Shown here: piece by piece, positions 18,692-27,999 of the stretch
Layout: the number at the start of each line of letters is the position of its first letter
Numbering within the stretch: position 1 is the stretch's first letter
NCBI GenBank assembly: GCA_020725405.1
Contig: DYFB01000077.1
Span: 1 to 62,211 of the forward strand
Origin: Symbiobacterium sp.
Lineage (GTDB): Bacteria; Bacillota; Sulfobacillia; UBA995; UBA9673
Length of the DNA: 62,211 nt
Reading direction: 5' to 3'
Program-made: the position numbers and the translations under genes
Notes under the pieces: model-generated
Database searches by the model: none
Told to the model about the DNA's origin: nothing
The model's input: the letters and a program-made list of their open reading frames with translations, nothing else

Positions 18692-19351
18692 GTGGAAAGG
18701 ACCAAGCAGAACTGGATGCGTGACCGCCTGGGGTGGCTGGGCCTCGCCGTCGTGTCGGCGGCCGCTCTCGTCCCCATTACGGTCACGGCGGCCGCTGGCA
18801 GGCTGTCTTGGGGAGACGCGGCCGTCCGCGACCTCGTCCTTGCCTATCGCCTGCCGGCTCTCGAGTGGACTATGCTGGTCATGAGCTGGCTCAGCTCGGA
18901 GTACGTGACGCCCCTGGTCCTGGCGGCCGTGGTGGCCGTCGGCTGGCGCCGGGCGCGGCGGCGGGTGCTCGTCGCCGCCGCCGTTGTCGCGACCTCGACC
19001 CTCTGGCAGATAGCCCTGAAAGCCGTTGTCGGACGGCCGCGCCCCGAGCCCCTTCTCTATCCCCTGTGGCACGGGGCGGGGTTCCCGAGCGGCCACGCGC
19101 TGACGGCTCTCGTCCTCGCCTACGTCGTCTGGCGGCTGGCCCCGGCTCTCGGGTTCTCTCGACGGGCCCAGACCCCCCTCGGCTGGGCCGTCGTCCTCTA
19201 CCCGCTCCTGGTCGGGGTGAGCCGTATCTACCTCAACTCCCACTATCTCAGCGACGTCACCGGCGGAGTTCTGCTCGGGCTCGGGCATCTCGGGCTGGCG
19301 TTCGGTCTTTTCGGCGCGGACTGGCTTGACCGGGAGGGGATCCGGTCGTGA
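18692..19351 (+). CDS. PAP2-family phosphatase (membrane)
   Basis: KAVVGRPRPEP, FPSGHALTAL, SRIYLNSHYLSDVTGG. Confidence 0.9.
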   Translation: MERTKQNWMRDRLGWLGLAVVSAAALVPITVTAAAGRLSWGDAAVRDLVLAYRLPALEWTMLVMSWLSSEYVTPLVLAAVVAVGWRRARRRVLVAAAVVATSTLWQIALKAVVGRPRPEPLLYPLWHGAGFPSGHALTALVLAYVVWRLAPALGFSRRAQTPLGWAVVLYPLLVGVSRIYLNSHYLSDVTGGVLLGLGHLGLAFGLFGADWLDREGIRS

Positions 19352-19812
19352 GCGGCGGGACCCCGCGCCGGACCGTCGTCATCGATGCCGACGCCTGCCC
19401 GCGGGGAGCGGTCGAGACCGTGCGGCGCCTCCAGCCAGGCTTCGGCTACCAGGTCTTGACCGTGGCCTCCGTCAACCACGTTATCGAGCCCTGGGGTCCC
19501 TGGCACGAGCATGTCGTCGTCGACGCTGGGCCCCAGGCGGCCGACCTCGCCGTGGCCAACGCGGCTCGGGCCGGCGACGTCGTGGTCACCCAGGATTGGG
19601 GGCTTGCCGCGCTCGTCCTGGCGAAGGGCTGCCGGGCGGTCTCCCCCGGCGGCTACACCTTCCGCCCGGAGACCGTGGACCTCCTTCTGGAGGAGCGGCA
19701 CGTCAAGGCCAAGGTGCGCCGGGCGGGAGGGCGGACGCGCGGGCCGCGGGCGCGAAGCCGCGAGGACGAGGAGCGCTTCGAAAAGGCTCTCAGGGCCGCG
19801 CTCCGGGCGTGA
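19348..19812 (+). CDS. YaiI/YqxD (DUF188) family protein
   Basis: VVIDADACPRGAVETV, DVVVTQDWGLAALVLAKG. Confidence 0.9.
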   Translation: MSGGTPRRTVVIDADACPRGAVETVRRLQPGFGYQVLTVASVNHVIEPWGPWHEHVVVDAGPQAADLAVANAARAGDVVVTQDWGLAALVLAKGCRAVSPGGYTFRPETVDLLLEERHVKAKVRRAGGRTRGPRARSREDEERFEKALRAALRA

Positions 19813-20638
19813 CTCCCGCAGCCCCCTGCGGCCGGGCGTCAGCGTCCGACCAGGGCTTGATGTCGACGACCGGCGATCCGGGCCGGGCGTCGAGCCCGTC
19901 GACGAGGAGCCGGCCATTCTGCCGGGCCACCAGGCGCACGAGGCACAGACCGATCGGGTTGGGCCGGTGCGGGCTCCGCAGGGCGAAGACGCCCCGCTCC
20001 GGGCGGGACCGGTCTCCCTTTGGATGCCCCTTGAGCCGCCGGCGGTCCTCGCGGGAGACCTCGTGCATCCAGTAGGCTATCCAGAGGTAGGGGTAGTCCC
20101 TGGATTCCGGCCGGCCAGCCGTCTCGACGCCCTCCAGGGCCGGGGCGAAGCGCGGGAAGACCGTTATCTCCGCGAGGCGCGGGAACCCCGGCGGCACGTC
20201 CTCCCCGACCTCGGCGACCCGGGTCACCTCGCCCACGGCCTCGAGCCAGAAGGTGGAGGCCACCGAGGGCGTGACGCGGCCGAGGTAGTCGTAGATGGCC
20301 CGATGGAGGGCTTCGGCTCCGAGGTTCGAGCAGTGCTCCTTGGGGTCGGGCAGGCCCCCGAGGGCGACGAGGACGTCCTCATTCCGGATGGCCAGGGCCC
20401 CGTCGAGGGTCCGGCCCCGGGCGAGCTCGGTGAGGGCGCTCCCGCAGGCGATGGCGGCCGGGCAGCCGTGGACCTCGAAGCTGATGTCGGCTACCCGGCC
20501 GTCGGCCACCCGGATGTAGACCCGGAAGAGGTCCCCGCACCCGGGGTCGCCCGACTCCCCCGTGCCGTCGGAATCGTCCATCCTCCCGACGTTCCGGGGG
20601 TTCGCGAAGTGGTCGAGCACCTTGTCCCCGTAGCTCAA
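19790..20638 (-). CDS. Fusion of NifU/IscU-type Fe-S scaffold and TsaA/TrmO-type tRNA methyltransferase domain
   Basis: N: DKVLDHFANPRNVGRMDDSDGTGESGDPGCGDLFRVYI..GCPAAIACGSALTEL; C: SPHRPNPIGLCLVRLVARQNGRLLVDGLDARPGSPVVDIKPW. Confidence 0.85.
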   Translation of the reverse strand: MSYGDKVLDHFANPRNVGRMDDSDGTGESGDPGCGDLFRVYIRVADGRVADISFEVHGCPAAIACGSALTELARGRTLDGALAIRNEDVLVALGGLPDPKEHCSNLGAEALHRAIYDYLGRVTPSVASTFWLEAVGEVTRVAEVGEDVPPGFPRLAEITVFPRFAPALEGVETAGRPESRDYPYLWIAYWMHEVSREDRRRLKGHPKGDRSRPERGVFALRSPHRPNPIGLCLVRLVARQNGRLLVDGLDARPGSPVVDIKPWSDADARPQGAAGVTPGARP

Positions 20639-20693
20639 GCGGCATCCGTCCTTCCCTGGTCCCGCGGCCGGCCGGAGCCGATCCGCGCGTTGC

Positions 20694-20750
20694 CCCGCGG
20701 CGTCTCCGCCCGCGGCGTCCCCGCCCGCGGTGTCCCGCAGCGTCTCCGGT
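20694..20750. repeat. 15-bp GC-rich tandem repeat, about 3-4 copies, intergenic
   Basis: cccgcggcgtctccg / cccgcggcgtccccg / cccgcggtgtcccg / cagcgtctccgg. Confidence 0.8.
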
Positions 20751-21934
20751 TAGATAATGCCCATGTCCCGCCCGATGCGCCGGAAGACCTCGAGGGCGAA
20801 GTCGAGGTCGGCCCGCGTGTGGGCGGCGGAGATCATGACCCGGATGCGGGCCTTTCCGCGCGGCACGGTGGGGAAGCCGATGGCCATGGCGAAAATGCCG
20901 GCGGCGAACAGGGCCCGGCTGAACTCGCGGGCCCGGTCGGCCTCACCGACCATGACCGGGGTTATCGGGGTCTCGGTCCGCCCGGTATCGAACCCCAGCC
21001 GGCGCATCTCGCCCTGGAAGTAGCGAGCGTTCTCCCAGAGCTCGAGCACGAGCTTGTCGCTCGCTTCGAGAAGGCGGACGGCCTCAAGGTTGGCCGCCGC
21101 CTCGGCCGGCGTAAGCGACGAGGAGAACAGGAACGGCCGGCCCCGCTGCTTCAGGAGGTCGATGAGCGGGGTCGGGCCGGCGACGAACCCTCCGACGCAG
21201 CCCAGGGCCTTGGAGAGCGTCCCGATCTCGACGTCGATGCGCCCGTGGAGGTCGAAGTGGTCGACGATGCCGCGCCCGGAGGAGCCGAGGACCCCCTCGC
21301 CGTGAGCGTCGTCCACCATGGAGATGCAGCCGTACTCCTCGGCCAGGCGGGCCACCCCGGGGAGGTCGGCGATGTCGCCGTCCATGCTGAAGACCCCGTC
21401 GGTGACGATGAGCTTGCGGCCCTCGACGCCGGCGTCCGCCTTCAGCATCTCCTCGAGAGCGGCGAGGTCGAGGTGGGGATAGGGCTTGATCTCCGCCCGG
21501 CTGAGCCGGCAGCCGTCGATGATGCTGGCGTGGTTAAGCTCGTCGCTGTAGATGATGTCGCCCCGGCCCACCAGGACCGGGATGGTCGCGAGGTTGGCGT
21601 TGAAGCCGGATTGCAGGACGACGGTCGCCTCGGTCTTCTTGAACCGGGCCAGCTCCCGTTCCAGCTGCTCGTGGATCGTCATCGTCCCGGCGATGGACCG
21701 GACCGCGCCGGGGCCCACCCCGTACTCGTCGATGGCTCGCTTGGCCGCCTCCTTGAGGCGGCCGTGGGCGGCTAGGCCGAGGTAGTTGTTCGAGCACATG
21801 TTGAGCACGCGTCGCCCGCCGATGACCACCCAGGCCCCCTGCTCGCTCTCCAGGGTGCGGATGTCGTTGTACAGGCTCGTCTCGTGCAGCTCGCGCAGCT
21901 CCTCGTCCACGAAGGCCAGCGCTCTTCTGGACAC
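20750..21934 (-). CDS. kbl: Glycine C-acetyltransferase (2-amino-3-ketobutyrate CoA ligase)
   Basis: [48 protein letters not shown] motif. Confidence 0.9.
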   Translation of the reverse strand: MSRRALAFVDEELRELHETSLYNDIRTLESEQGAWVVIGGRRVLNMCSNNYLGLAAHGRLKEAAKRAIDEYGVGPGAVRSIAGTMTIHEQLERELARFKKTEATVVLQSGFNANLATIPVLVGRGDIIYSDELNHASIIDGCRLSRAEIKPYPHLDLAALEEMLKADAGVEGRKLIVTDGVFSMDGDIADLPGVARLAEEYGCISMVDDAHGEGVLGSSGRGIVDHFDLHGRIDVEIGTLSKALGCVGGFVAGPTPLIDLLKQRGRPFLFSSSLTPAEAAANLEAVRLLEASDKLVLELWENARYFQGEMRRLGFDTGRTETPITPVMVGEADRAREFSRALFAAGIFAMAIGFPTVPRGKARIRVMISAAHTRADLDFALEVFRRIGRDMGII

Positions 21935-22089
21935 TCCGGCATCCCTCCGTTTCGCCTTCCTTCCCGGGTGAACGGCGAAGCCGACCCCCGGGCTCTGGTG
22001 CCTCCGGGAGTCAGTTCTCCGTCGTCCCAGGCCCTTCCTTGGACCTTGCGGGGAGAGGAACGACGGGGCCGGCCCCGAAGTCCCGGCGC

Positions 22090-22926
22090 ATGAGCCCCAC
22101 GGTCCTCGTCGGCGGTCTCCGTTTGGCCTACTCCTCGCGGGGAGACGGTCCCCCCGTCCTCCTCATCATGGGTCTCGGCCTCGGCCGCTGGGCCTGGGCC
22201 CGCCAGGTTCCGCCCCTGTCGCGGCGCTTCAGGGTCATAACCTACGACCACCGCGGAACCGGCGAGAGCGAGGCCTCTCCCCCGGGCTATGGTATTGAGG
22301 ATCTTGCCGCCGACGCCCTCGGCCTTCTCGACGCGCTGGGGATAGCCCGAACCCACGTCGTGGGCCTGTCTATGGGCGGCCAGATCGCTCAGGTCCTGGC
22401 CGGCGGACGGCCCTCCCGGGTGGAGCGTCTTGTCCTCTGCGCCACGTCGCCCGGGGGGCCCGGGGCTGTTCACCCGGATCCGGCTCTCTGGGGGGAGTTC
22501 CTCGACATCACGCGGATGCCGACGGACCGGGGGGCGGAGGTAAGCCTCAGGCTGGTCTTCGGCCGGGAGTTCAGGGACCGCGACCCCCGCACCGCCGCCC
22601 TCGTGGCCCGGGCCTACCGGGAGAACCTCCCTTCCCCGGAGACGGTGGCCGCTCAGGGGCTGGCCTGTGAGCGATTCGACGGGGCCGCCCTCGCCGCCCG
22701 CATAACCGTCCCGACCCTGGTCGTCCACGGTACGGCCGACGTCCTCGTCCACCCCGATAACGCGCGCCTTCTCGCCTCGCTCATCCCCGGAGCCACGCTT
22801 CTCCTCTACGAGGGGGCTGGCCACGGGCTGATCATCGAGCAGGCCCGGCGGTTCAACCGGGACGTCGCCGCCTTCCTCGGCAGCGGTGGCCGGGAGGCGA
22901 CGGCCGGGGGGCGGGCAGGGGGCTAG
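22090..22926 (+). CDS. Alpha/beta hydrolase
   Basis: [15 protein letters not shown] nucleophile elbow; [18 protein letters not shown]; start uncertain. Confidence 0.88.
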   Translation: MSPTVLVGGLRLAYSSRGDGPPVLLIMGLGLGRWAWARQVPPLSRRFRVITYDHRGTGESEASPPGYGIEDLAADALGLLDALGIARTHVVGLSMGGQIAQVLAGGRPSRVERLVLCATSPGGPGAVHPDPALWGEFLDITRMPTDRGAEVSLRLVFGREFRDRDPRTAALVARAYRENLPSPETVAAQGLACERFDGAALAARITVPTLVVHGTADVLVHPDNARLLASLIPGATLLLYEGAGHGLIIEQARRFNRDVAAFLGSGGREATAGGRAGG

Positions 22927-23109
22927 CCCCGACCGTCCGGGAGTCAGCCATCCCTGCCCAGGGTTGTCGGTTTTTGGGAGGAGAGGCAGGCTTTTGGGCC
23001 GCAGCGTCGAACTATACCTCCGGGCAGGCGCCGCCCGGCGGGCGGGCGGGCGGGCGGGGGCCCGGAGCATTGCAGCATAATCACGGCCCATGTCTTCTGG
23101 AGGTTCGGC

Positions 23110-24744
23110 GTGTCCGGTTCCTTCCGCTCGGGCGCAAGGCGGAGTCGCTTCCGGTTCGGAGTACGCTGCCAGCTGGTCGGGCTGGTCCTCCTCATCCTCC
23201 TTTCCCTCCTATCGGCTGTGAACATGACCGAGCCGTACGAGGCCTACCCTGGCAGGGAACCCGAGACCGGCCGTGGGCGCTACGAGCTTGTCGGGGCGGC
23301 CTTCACCGACGCCTCCGCCCGTGGCATCCGGACCGGGGCCCGGGTCGCCGATACCCCTGACCTCCTCATCATGCTTCTTGTCAGCGGGGTATCGCTGGCC
23401 ATGGCCCACACCGTCGGAAACCGCCTGGCCCGTCGCCTGGCCGCCCTCCAGGAGCGGGCCGCCGCTATCGCCGGTCCGTACGGCGGCCCGGACGCGAACC
23501 CGGCGGACGATGCCGGCGGTGACGAGCTCGAGGAGGCGGCCCGGGCGCTAGATCGCATGGCCGCGCGGATAGAGGCGGTGGAGAAGGAGCTCCTGGCAAG
23601 CAACCGGAAGTTTCGGGCTCTCGTCGAGAGCGTCCCCCTACCCGTTGTCGCCGCGGACGCCGAGGGCAACGTCACCCTCTGGAACCGGGCGGCTGAGCGG
23701 GTCTTCGGCTGGACGGAGGCCGAAGTCCTCGGCCGGCAGAGCCCGGCCGTACCCGACGAGGAAGGCGACGAGGCCATGGCCCTGTGGGCGAGGGTCCTCG
23801 CCGGCGAGTCCCTCTCCGGCCTCATCGTCCGCCGCCGCCGCCGCGACGGCTCGCCCATAGATATCAGCCTGTCGCTCGCCCCCTGGGGGGACGGGACGCA
23901 GGGCGGCCTCGGCGTCTTCCTCGACATAACCGAGCGCCTGCGCTTCCTGCAGGTCGCCGCGCACATGCTCCGGAACCCCATGGCCGGCGTGAGCGGGCTC
24001 GTCTCCCTTCTCGAACGCCGGGTGGCCGCGGGTCAGCCGGTCGGCGACCTGGTCCCCCTCCTCCGGCGGGACACGGAGAGGCTGGCCGCGCTCCTCTCGG
24101 CTATCCTCGAGGCCTTCCGGGTCCAGGAGGGACAGATCGGACCCGAGCTCGAGCGGGTCGATCTTACCGGCACCGTGCTCAGCGCGCTCGACTCCCTGCG
24201 TGTGGCCGGGGTCGCCGAACGCATCCGGTTGGAAGGCCTCTGCTGTGACGGCCCCTGCTGGATATGGGGGGACCCCGAGCCTCTCCGGGACATGGTGCGG
24301 ACCCTGGTGACGAACGCACTGACCTATTCCCCCGACGACGAGCCGGTGGTGCTCAGTCTCTCCTGCTCGAACGGGCTGGCGACTCTCTCGGTCGCCGACA
24401 GGGGGGCGGGCATCCCACCGTCCGAACTCGACCGGGTCTTCGAGCCCTTCTACCGCTCCCGGGAGCTCGTAGGCTCGGAAAAGGGCGGGCTGGGCCTGGG
24501 CCTCTACGTCTGCCGGGAGATAGTTAGGGCCCACGGGGGCCGGATATGGGTGGCGAGCGCGGAGGGCCGGGGAGCCGTCTTCCGGGTGGAGCTGCCCGTC
24601 TGCCAGGGCGAGGATCCGGGCGGCGGGGCCGAGAGAAGCGAGAGGAGGACGGGAGCGGCTGACGAGAAGAGGATAACGGGGGAGGAGCAACCGACGCGGG
24701 CGAAAGAGAGAGCGGAAGGGGAAGACGAAGGAGCCGATGGCTAG
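23110..24744 (+). CDS. PAS-domain sensor histidine kinase
   Basis: TM segments, HAMP-like region, PAS (KFRALVESVPLPVVAADAEGNVTLWNRAAERVFGWTEAEVLG), HATPase motifs. Confidence 0.9.
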   Translation: MSGSFRSGARRSRFRFGVRCQLVGLVLLILLSLLSAVNMTEPYEAYPGREPETGRGRYELVGAAFTDASARGIRTGARVADTPDLLIMLLVSGVSLAMAHTVGNRLARRLAALQERAAAIAGPYGGPDANPADDAGGDELEEAARALDRMAARIEAVEKELLASNRKFRALVESVPLPVVAADAEGNVTLWNRAAERVFGWTEAEVLGRQSPAVPDEEGDEAMALWARVLAGESLSGLIVRRRRRDGSPIDISLSLAPWGDGTQGGLGVFLDITERLRFLQVAAHMLRNPMAGVSGLVSLLERRVAAGQPVGDLVPLLRRDTERLAALLSAILEAFRVQEGQIGPELERVDLTGTVLSALDSLRVAGVAERIRLEGLCCDGPCWIWGDPEPLRDMVRTLVTNALTYSPDDEPVVLSLSCSNGLATLSVADRGAGIPPSELDRVFEPFYRSRELVGSEKGGLGLGLYVCREIVRAHGGRIWVASAEGRGAVFRVELPVCQGEDPGGGAERSERRTGAADEKRITGEEQPTRAKERAEGEDEGADG

Positions 24745-25105
24745 AGTGCTGGTCATCGAGGACGAGGCGACCATCGCCCTCATCCTGTCGGAGGTCCTCA
24801 GGGAACAGGGACACGAGGCCGTGACCGTGTCGGGTGGGGCGGCTGGATTAGACTGGCTCCGAGAGTCGCCACCTCCTGACGTGGTCCTTCTCGACCTTTT
24901 CATGCCCGGCCTGGGCGGCCGCGACGTGCTGAAGGCAATGCGGAGTGACCCCCGCCTGAAGGACGTCCCGGTGGTCCTGGTCACCGGGGCCGTCCCCTCG
25001 GTGGAGGACTTCCCGCCGAACGGTACTTATCAGGCCTTGATAACCAAACCGTTCGATCTCAGCGACATCACCGAAACCATAGACGCCTGCCTCAGGCGGC
25101 GGTAA
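24737..25105 (+). CDS. Stand-alone response regulator receiver domain
   Basis: RVLVIEDEATIALILSEVLREQGHEA, DVVLLDLFMPGLGG, VVLVTGA; overlaps kinase stop. Confidence 0.92.
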   Translation: MARVLVIEDEATIALILSEVLREQGHEAVTVSGGAAGLDWLRESPPPDVVLLDLFMPGLGGRDVLKAMRSDPRLKDVPVVLVTGAVPSVEDFPPNGTYQALITKPFDLSDITETIDACLRRR

Positions 25106-25124
25106 CCCCGGGCGCCGACCCTGG

Positions 25125-25529
25125 TCAAGCTCTCAGACGCCCGAGCGGCGTCGGCCGCGATGGGAGGCGACCGGGCAGGAGATGCCGGGAGGTCTTGGGC
25201 GGGTAGGGGGTCCCCGAGAGCCCCGTCCGCACGACCGCCTCCTTGGTCAGCGCGATTTCCGACCTCCTCGTGGTCACCCGGATGGCCGGGTCGGCGTAGT
25301 CGACGAGGTAGGCCGGGATGAGAGAGCAGCCTAGGGCCCGCACGGCTTCGGCCCGGTGGTGGCCGTCGAGGATGACCAGGGTATGCCGGTCGACGACAAT
25401 CGGCTCCCTGAGCTCGCCGTCCTCCGCTATCTCCGCCGTGAGCGCGGCGAGGTGCTCCGGGATGACCTCCTCGTGCCGGGCCAGAGCCTGCACCTCGAGC
25501 AGGCCGAAGACGAGGGTGAGCCTCCTCAT
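25125..25529 (-). CDS. Compact ParB/SerK-like protein (free L-serine kinase family candidate)
   Basis: 134 aa; [56 protein letters not shown] and C-terminal [14 protein letters not shown] overlap with trpB2. Confidence 0.75.
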   Translation of the reverse strand: MRRLTLVFGLLEVQALARHEEVIPEHLAALTAEIAEDGELREPIVVDRHTLVILDGHHRAEAVRALGCSLIPAYLVDYADPAIRVTTRRSEIALTKEAVVRTGLSGTPYPPKTSRHLLPGRLPSRPTPLGRLRA

Positions 25530-26986
25530 CTCCCTTGACCTCCCCCCGCGGCCCGGCCCGCGATGCCCGGCACCGGGGGCAGCTCCCGGAGGGCCTGGTC
25601 TATCCTCTCCTGGGGGTGCTCGTGGTCCACGAGGCGGCCGGCGAGGTAGGCCTCGTAGGCGGCGAGGTCGAAGTGACCGTGGCCGCTCAGGTTGAAGAGG
25701 ATGACCCGGCTCTCTCCGGAGACCGCGCATTCGCGGGCGATGTCCACGGCCGCCCGCACGGCGTGGGCCGACTCGGGGGCCGGGAGGATGCCTTCGGTCC
25801 GGGTGAAGAGAACGGCCGCCTCGAACGCGGCCAGCTGCGGCACGGCGCGAGCCTCGACGAACCCTTCCCGGCAGAGGGCGCTGATGAGCGGCGCGGCCCC
25901 GTGGTACCGGAGACCGCCGGCGTGGATGCCCTCAGGGACGAAGCCGTGGCCGAGGGTGTACATCATGGCCACCGGGGCCACTCCGGCCGTATCCCCGTAG
26001 TCGTAGGCGAACCGGCCCCGGGTCAGGGTCGGACAGGCCGTCGGCTCGACGGCGATGAACCGCGTCCCGGACAAGGGCCGGGCCGCGCCCTGGGCCGAGT
26101 CGCCGGCCGCCTTCCGGGCCGCGCCCAGGTCTTCCCGGAGGAAGGGCAGGGCGAGGCCGCCGAAGTTGCTCCCCCCGCCGTGGCAGCCGATGACGAAGTC
26201 CGGCCGCTCGCCGGCGAGGTCCATCTGCCTCAAAGCCTCCTCGCCGATAACCGTCTGGTGGAGGAGGACGTGGTTGAGGACGCTCCCCAGGGCGTAGTGC
26301 GTATCAGACCGGGATACAGCGTCCTCGACGGCCTCGCTGATGGCGATTCCGAGGCTGCCCGTCGAGGCCGGGTCCCGGGTCAGGACGGCCCGGCCGGCCG
26401 CCGTGCGGTCGCTCGGGCTCGCCACGACTTCGGCGCCGTAGGTCTCCATGAGGGAGCGACGGTAGGGCTTCTGGTCGTAGCTCACCCGGACCATGTAGAC
26501 GCTGCACTCCAAGCCGAAGATGGCCGAGGCCAGGGAGAGGGCCGACCCCCACTGACCGGCCCCCGTCTCGGTCGCCAGGCGGCGGACGCCCTCCTTCCTG
26601 TTGTAGAAGGCCTGGGCGACGGCCGTATTGGGCTTGTGGCTGCCAGCCGGACTCACCCCCTCGTTCTTGTAGTAGATGCGGGCCGGGGTCCCCAGGGCCC
26701 GCTCGAGGTTCCTCGCCCGGACGAGGGGCGTCGGCCTCCAGAGGCGGAGAACGTCGAGGACCTCTCCGGGGATATCGATGTAGCGGGAGGTTGCGACCTC
26801 CTGCTCGATGAGGGCCATCGGGAACAGGGGGGCGAGATCCTCCGGTCCTAGCGGCTTCAGGGTCGCCGGGTGGAGAGGAGGCGCCAGCTCGAACGGCAGG
26901 TCGGCCAGAGCGTTGTACCAGGCTGTCGGCATCTCCCTCTCGGTGAGGATGAACTTACGGTCCTTCTCGCTTCCTTGGTCGCGCAT
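25526..26986 (-). CDS. trpB2: TrpB2-type tryptophan synthase beta chain
   Basis: TrpB2-type motifs AGSHKPNTA and ETGAGQWG (TrpB1 typically GAHKINN, ETGAGQHG); ATG 26986; upstream 75 codons of the track ORF are leader RNA. Confidence 0.93.
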   Translation of the reverse strand: MRDQGSEKDRKFILTEREMPTAWYNALADLPFELAPPLHPATLKPLGPEDLAPLFPMALIEQEVATSRYIDIPGEVLDVLRLWRPTPLVRARNLERALGTPARIYYKNEGVSPAGSHKPNTAVAQAFYNRKEGVRRLATETGAGQWGSALSLASAIFGLECSVYMVRVSYDQKPYRRSLMETYGAEVVASPSDRTAAGRAVLTRDPASTGSLGIAISEAVEDAVSRSDTHYALGSVLNHVLLHQTVIGEEALRQMDLAGERPDFVIGCHGGGSNFGGLALPFLREDLGAARKAAGDSAQGAARPLSGTRFIAVEPTACPTLTRGRFAYDYGDTAGVAPVAMMYTLGHGFVPEGIHAGGLRYHGAAPLISALCREGFVEARAVPQLAAFEAAVLFTRTEGILPAPESAHAVRAAVDIARECAVSGESRVILFNLSGHGHFDLAAYEAYLAGRLVDHEHPQERIDQALRELPPVPGIAGRAAGGGQGR

Positions 26987-27076
26987 TGCCTTCCTCTCCC
27001 TTCTGCTTTCTGTGTCGCCTCTCTCGTGAACCGCCGGTGGTCCCCGCGGCCGAGCCGGTCTCCGGCGCCGAGCCCA

Positions 27077-27109
27077 AAAGAAAAGCTCCCGTCCCTTGGG
27101 GACGGGAGC
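27077..27109 (-). terminator. T-box intrinsic terminator
   Basis: 11-bp perfect stem (27085-27095 with 27099-27109) followed by TTTTCTTTT on the minus strand. Confidence 0.9.
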
Positions 27110-27475
27110 CTCAGCTTCCGCGGTGCCACCCCGCTTAGACGACCCGCCGCCGGGAGGGGCGGGGACGCCTCGCTCGTTCTCGGGTACGGACCGGACGGCG
27201 CTCCCGGGCACCGGCGGAGCCCGGGTCGGCCGCGACCGCTCTTATACCCTATCCCTGGTAACGGAGGGCGACCGGCAGGGTCTACTCGGGAGGGCGGGGC
27301 CGGGTCTCCGGCCGGGTCCGGCCTTCGACGGCCGGGCGGTCCGCCCTATCCCTTTCGGCCTGCGGCTCACGGGTCCATTCAGCGCGCCTCCGGCGCCGGG
27401 CTCCCACCGTCCCCGGCTCGCTGGGGCCTTGCGGCTCTCGCCTACTAGTCCCGGTCATAGCCCCTCGGTGCTGTT
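27077..27475 (-). promoter_or_regulatory. Tryptophan-specific T-box leader with specifier UGG and intrinsic terminator
   Basis: Minus strand: CTGAATGGACCC specifier (UGG at 27377-27375); AGCGGGGTGGCACCGCGG T-box core (27132-27118); GCTCCCGTCCC-CAA-GGGACGGGAGC-TTTTCTTTT terminator. Confidence 0.9.
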
Positions 27476-27481
27476 GCGAAA

Positions 27482-27511
27482 AGGGTAGCACCTAGCGCGT
27501 GTAGGTGTCAA
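27482..27511 (-). promoter_or_regulatory. Candidate promoter for the T-box/trpB2/serK-like operon
   Basis: TTGACA (27511-27506), 18-bp spacer, TACCCT (27487-27482) on the minus strand. Confidence 0.5.
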
Positions 27512-27920
27512 CCAAATATTGCTCACGGACACCTGGATGGCTCCTCGCCAGCTGTTCCAGGGCGCGAAAACACGATCTGAGACCCGGGGACCTTTGTGCG
27601 GCGGCTACCATCTTCGAATCGTGGTTGAACGTGAGGCAGTACCGCCACGAACCGTCGTCTAGCTCGACCCTGGCGTCGATAATGACGTCGGACATGGCTC
27701 GGGCGGCCAGGCTGCGAACCCTACCGACCCCTCCCCTGAGTCGAAGCGCCTCCTGAAGGCCCCGGCCGGGAACAGCAAGGTCCCTCATGAACCGGAACAC
27801 GTCTAGGAAGTTCGATTTGCCCGAGGCGTTGGGCCCGATGAGGAACACGCGGTCTGGGAGGGTAACCTCAACTGATGTGAAGTTCCGCCAGTTACGGAGG
27901 AGCAGGTGCGAGAAGCCCAT
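27492..27920 (-). pseudogene. Truncated AAA/SMC-like ATPase fragment
   Basis: MGFSHLLLRNWRNFTSVEVTLPDRVFLIGPNASGKSNFLDVFRFM has Walker A, but the ORF stops after ~142 aa without Walker B. Confidence 0.65.
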
Positions 27921-27999
27921 ACCAGCACCCCCGCAGCGGCGAGAGAAGGAACCACCCTCATTCCAGCGCGGGCCCATTAAGAACCAAGCGGACCAGGGG

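Noticed and set aside
18569-19288. N-terminal extension of the 832-aa GH18 ORF
   Set aside because: Antisense to PAP2; signal peptide and SD place the start at 18568.
19511-21775. 754-aa plus-strand ORF
   Set aside because: Antisense to the NifU-TrmO and kbl genes; low-complexity Pro/Arg/Gly/Val translation; GC-driven artefact.
26987-27211. Upstream 75 codons of the TrpB2 track ORF
   Set aside because: Covers the T-box terminator and antiterminator; TrpB2 homology begins after ATG 26986.
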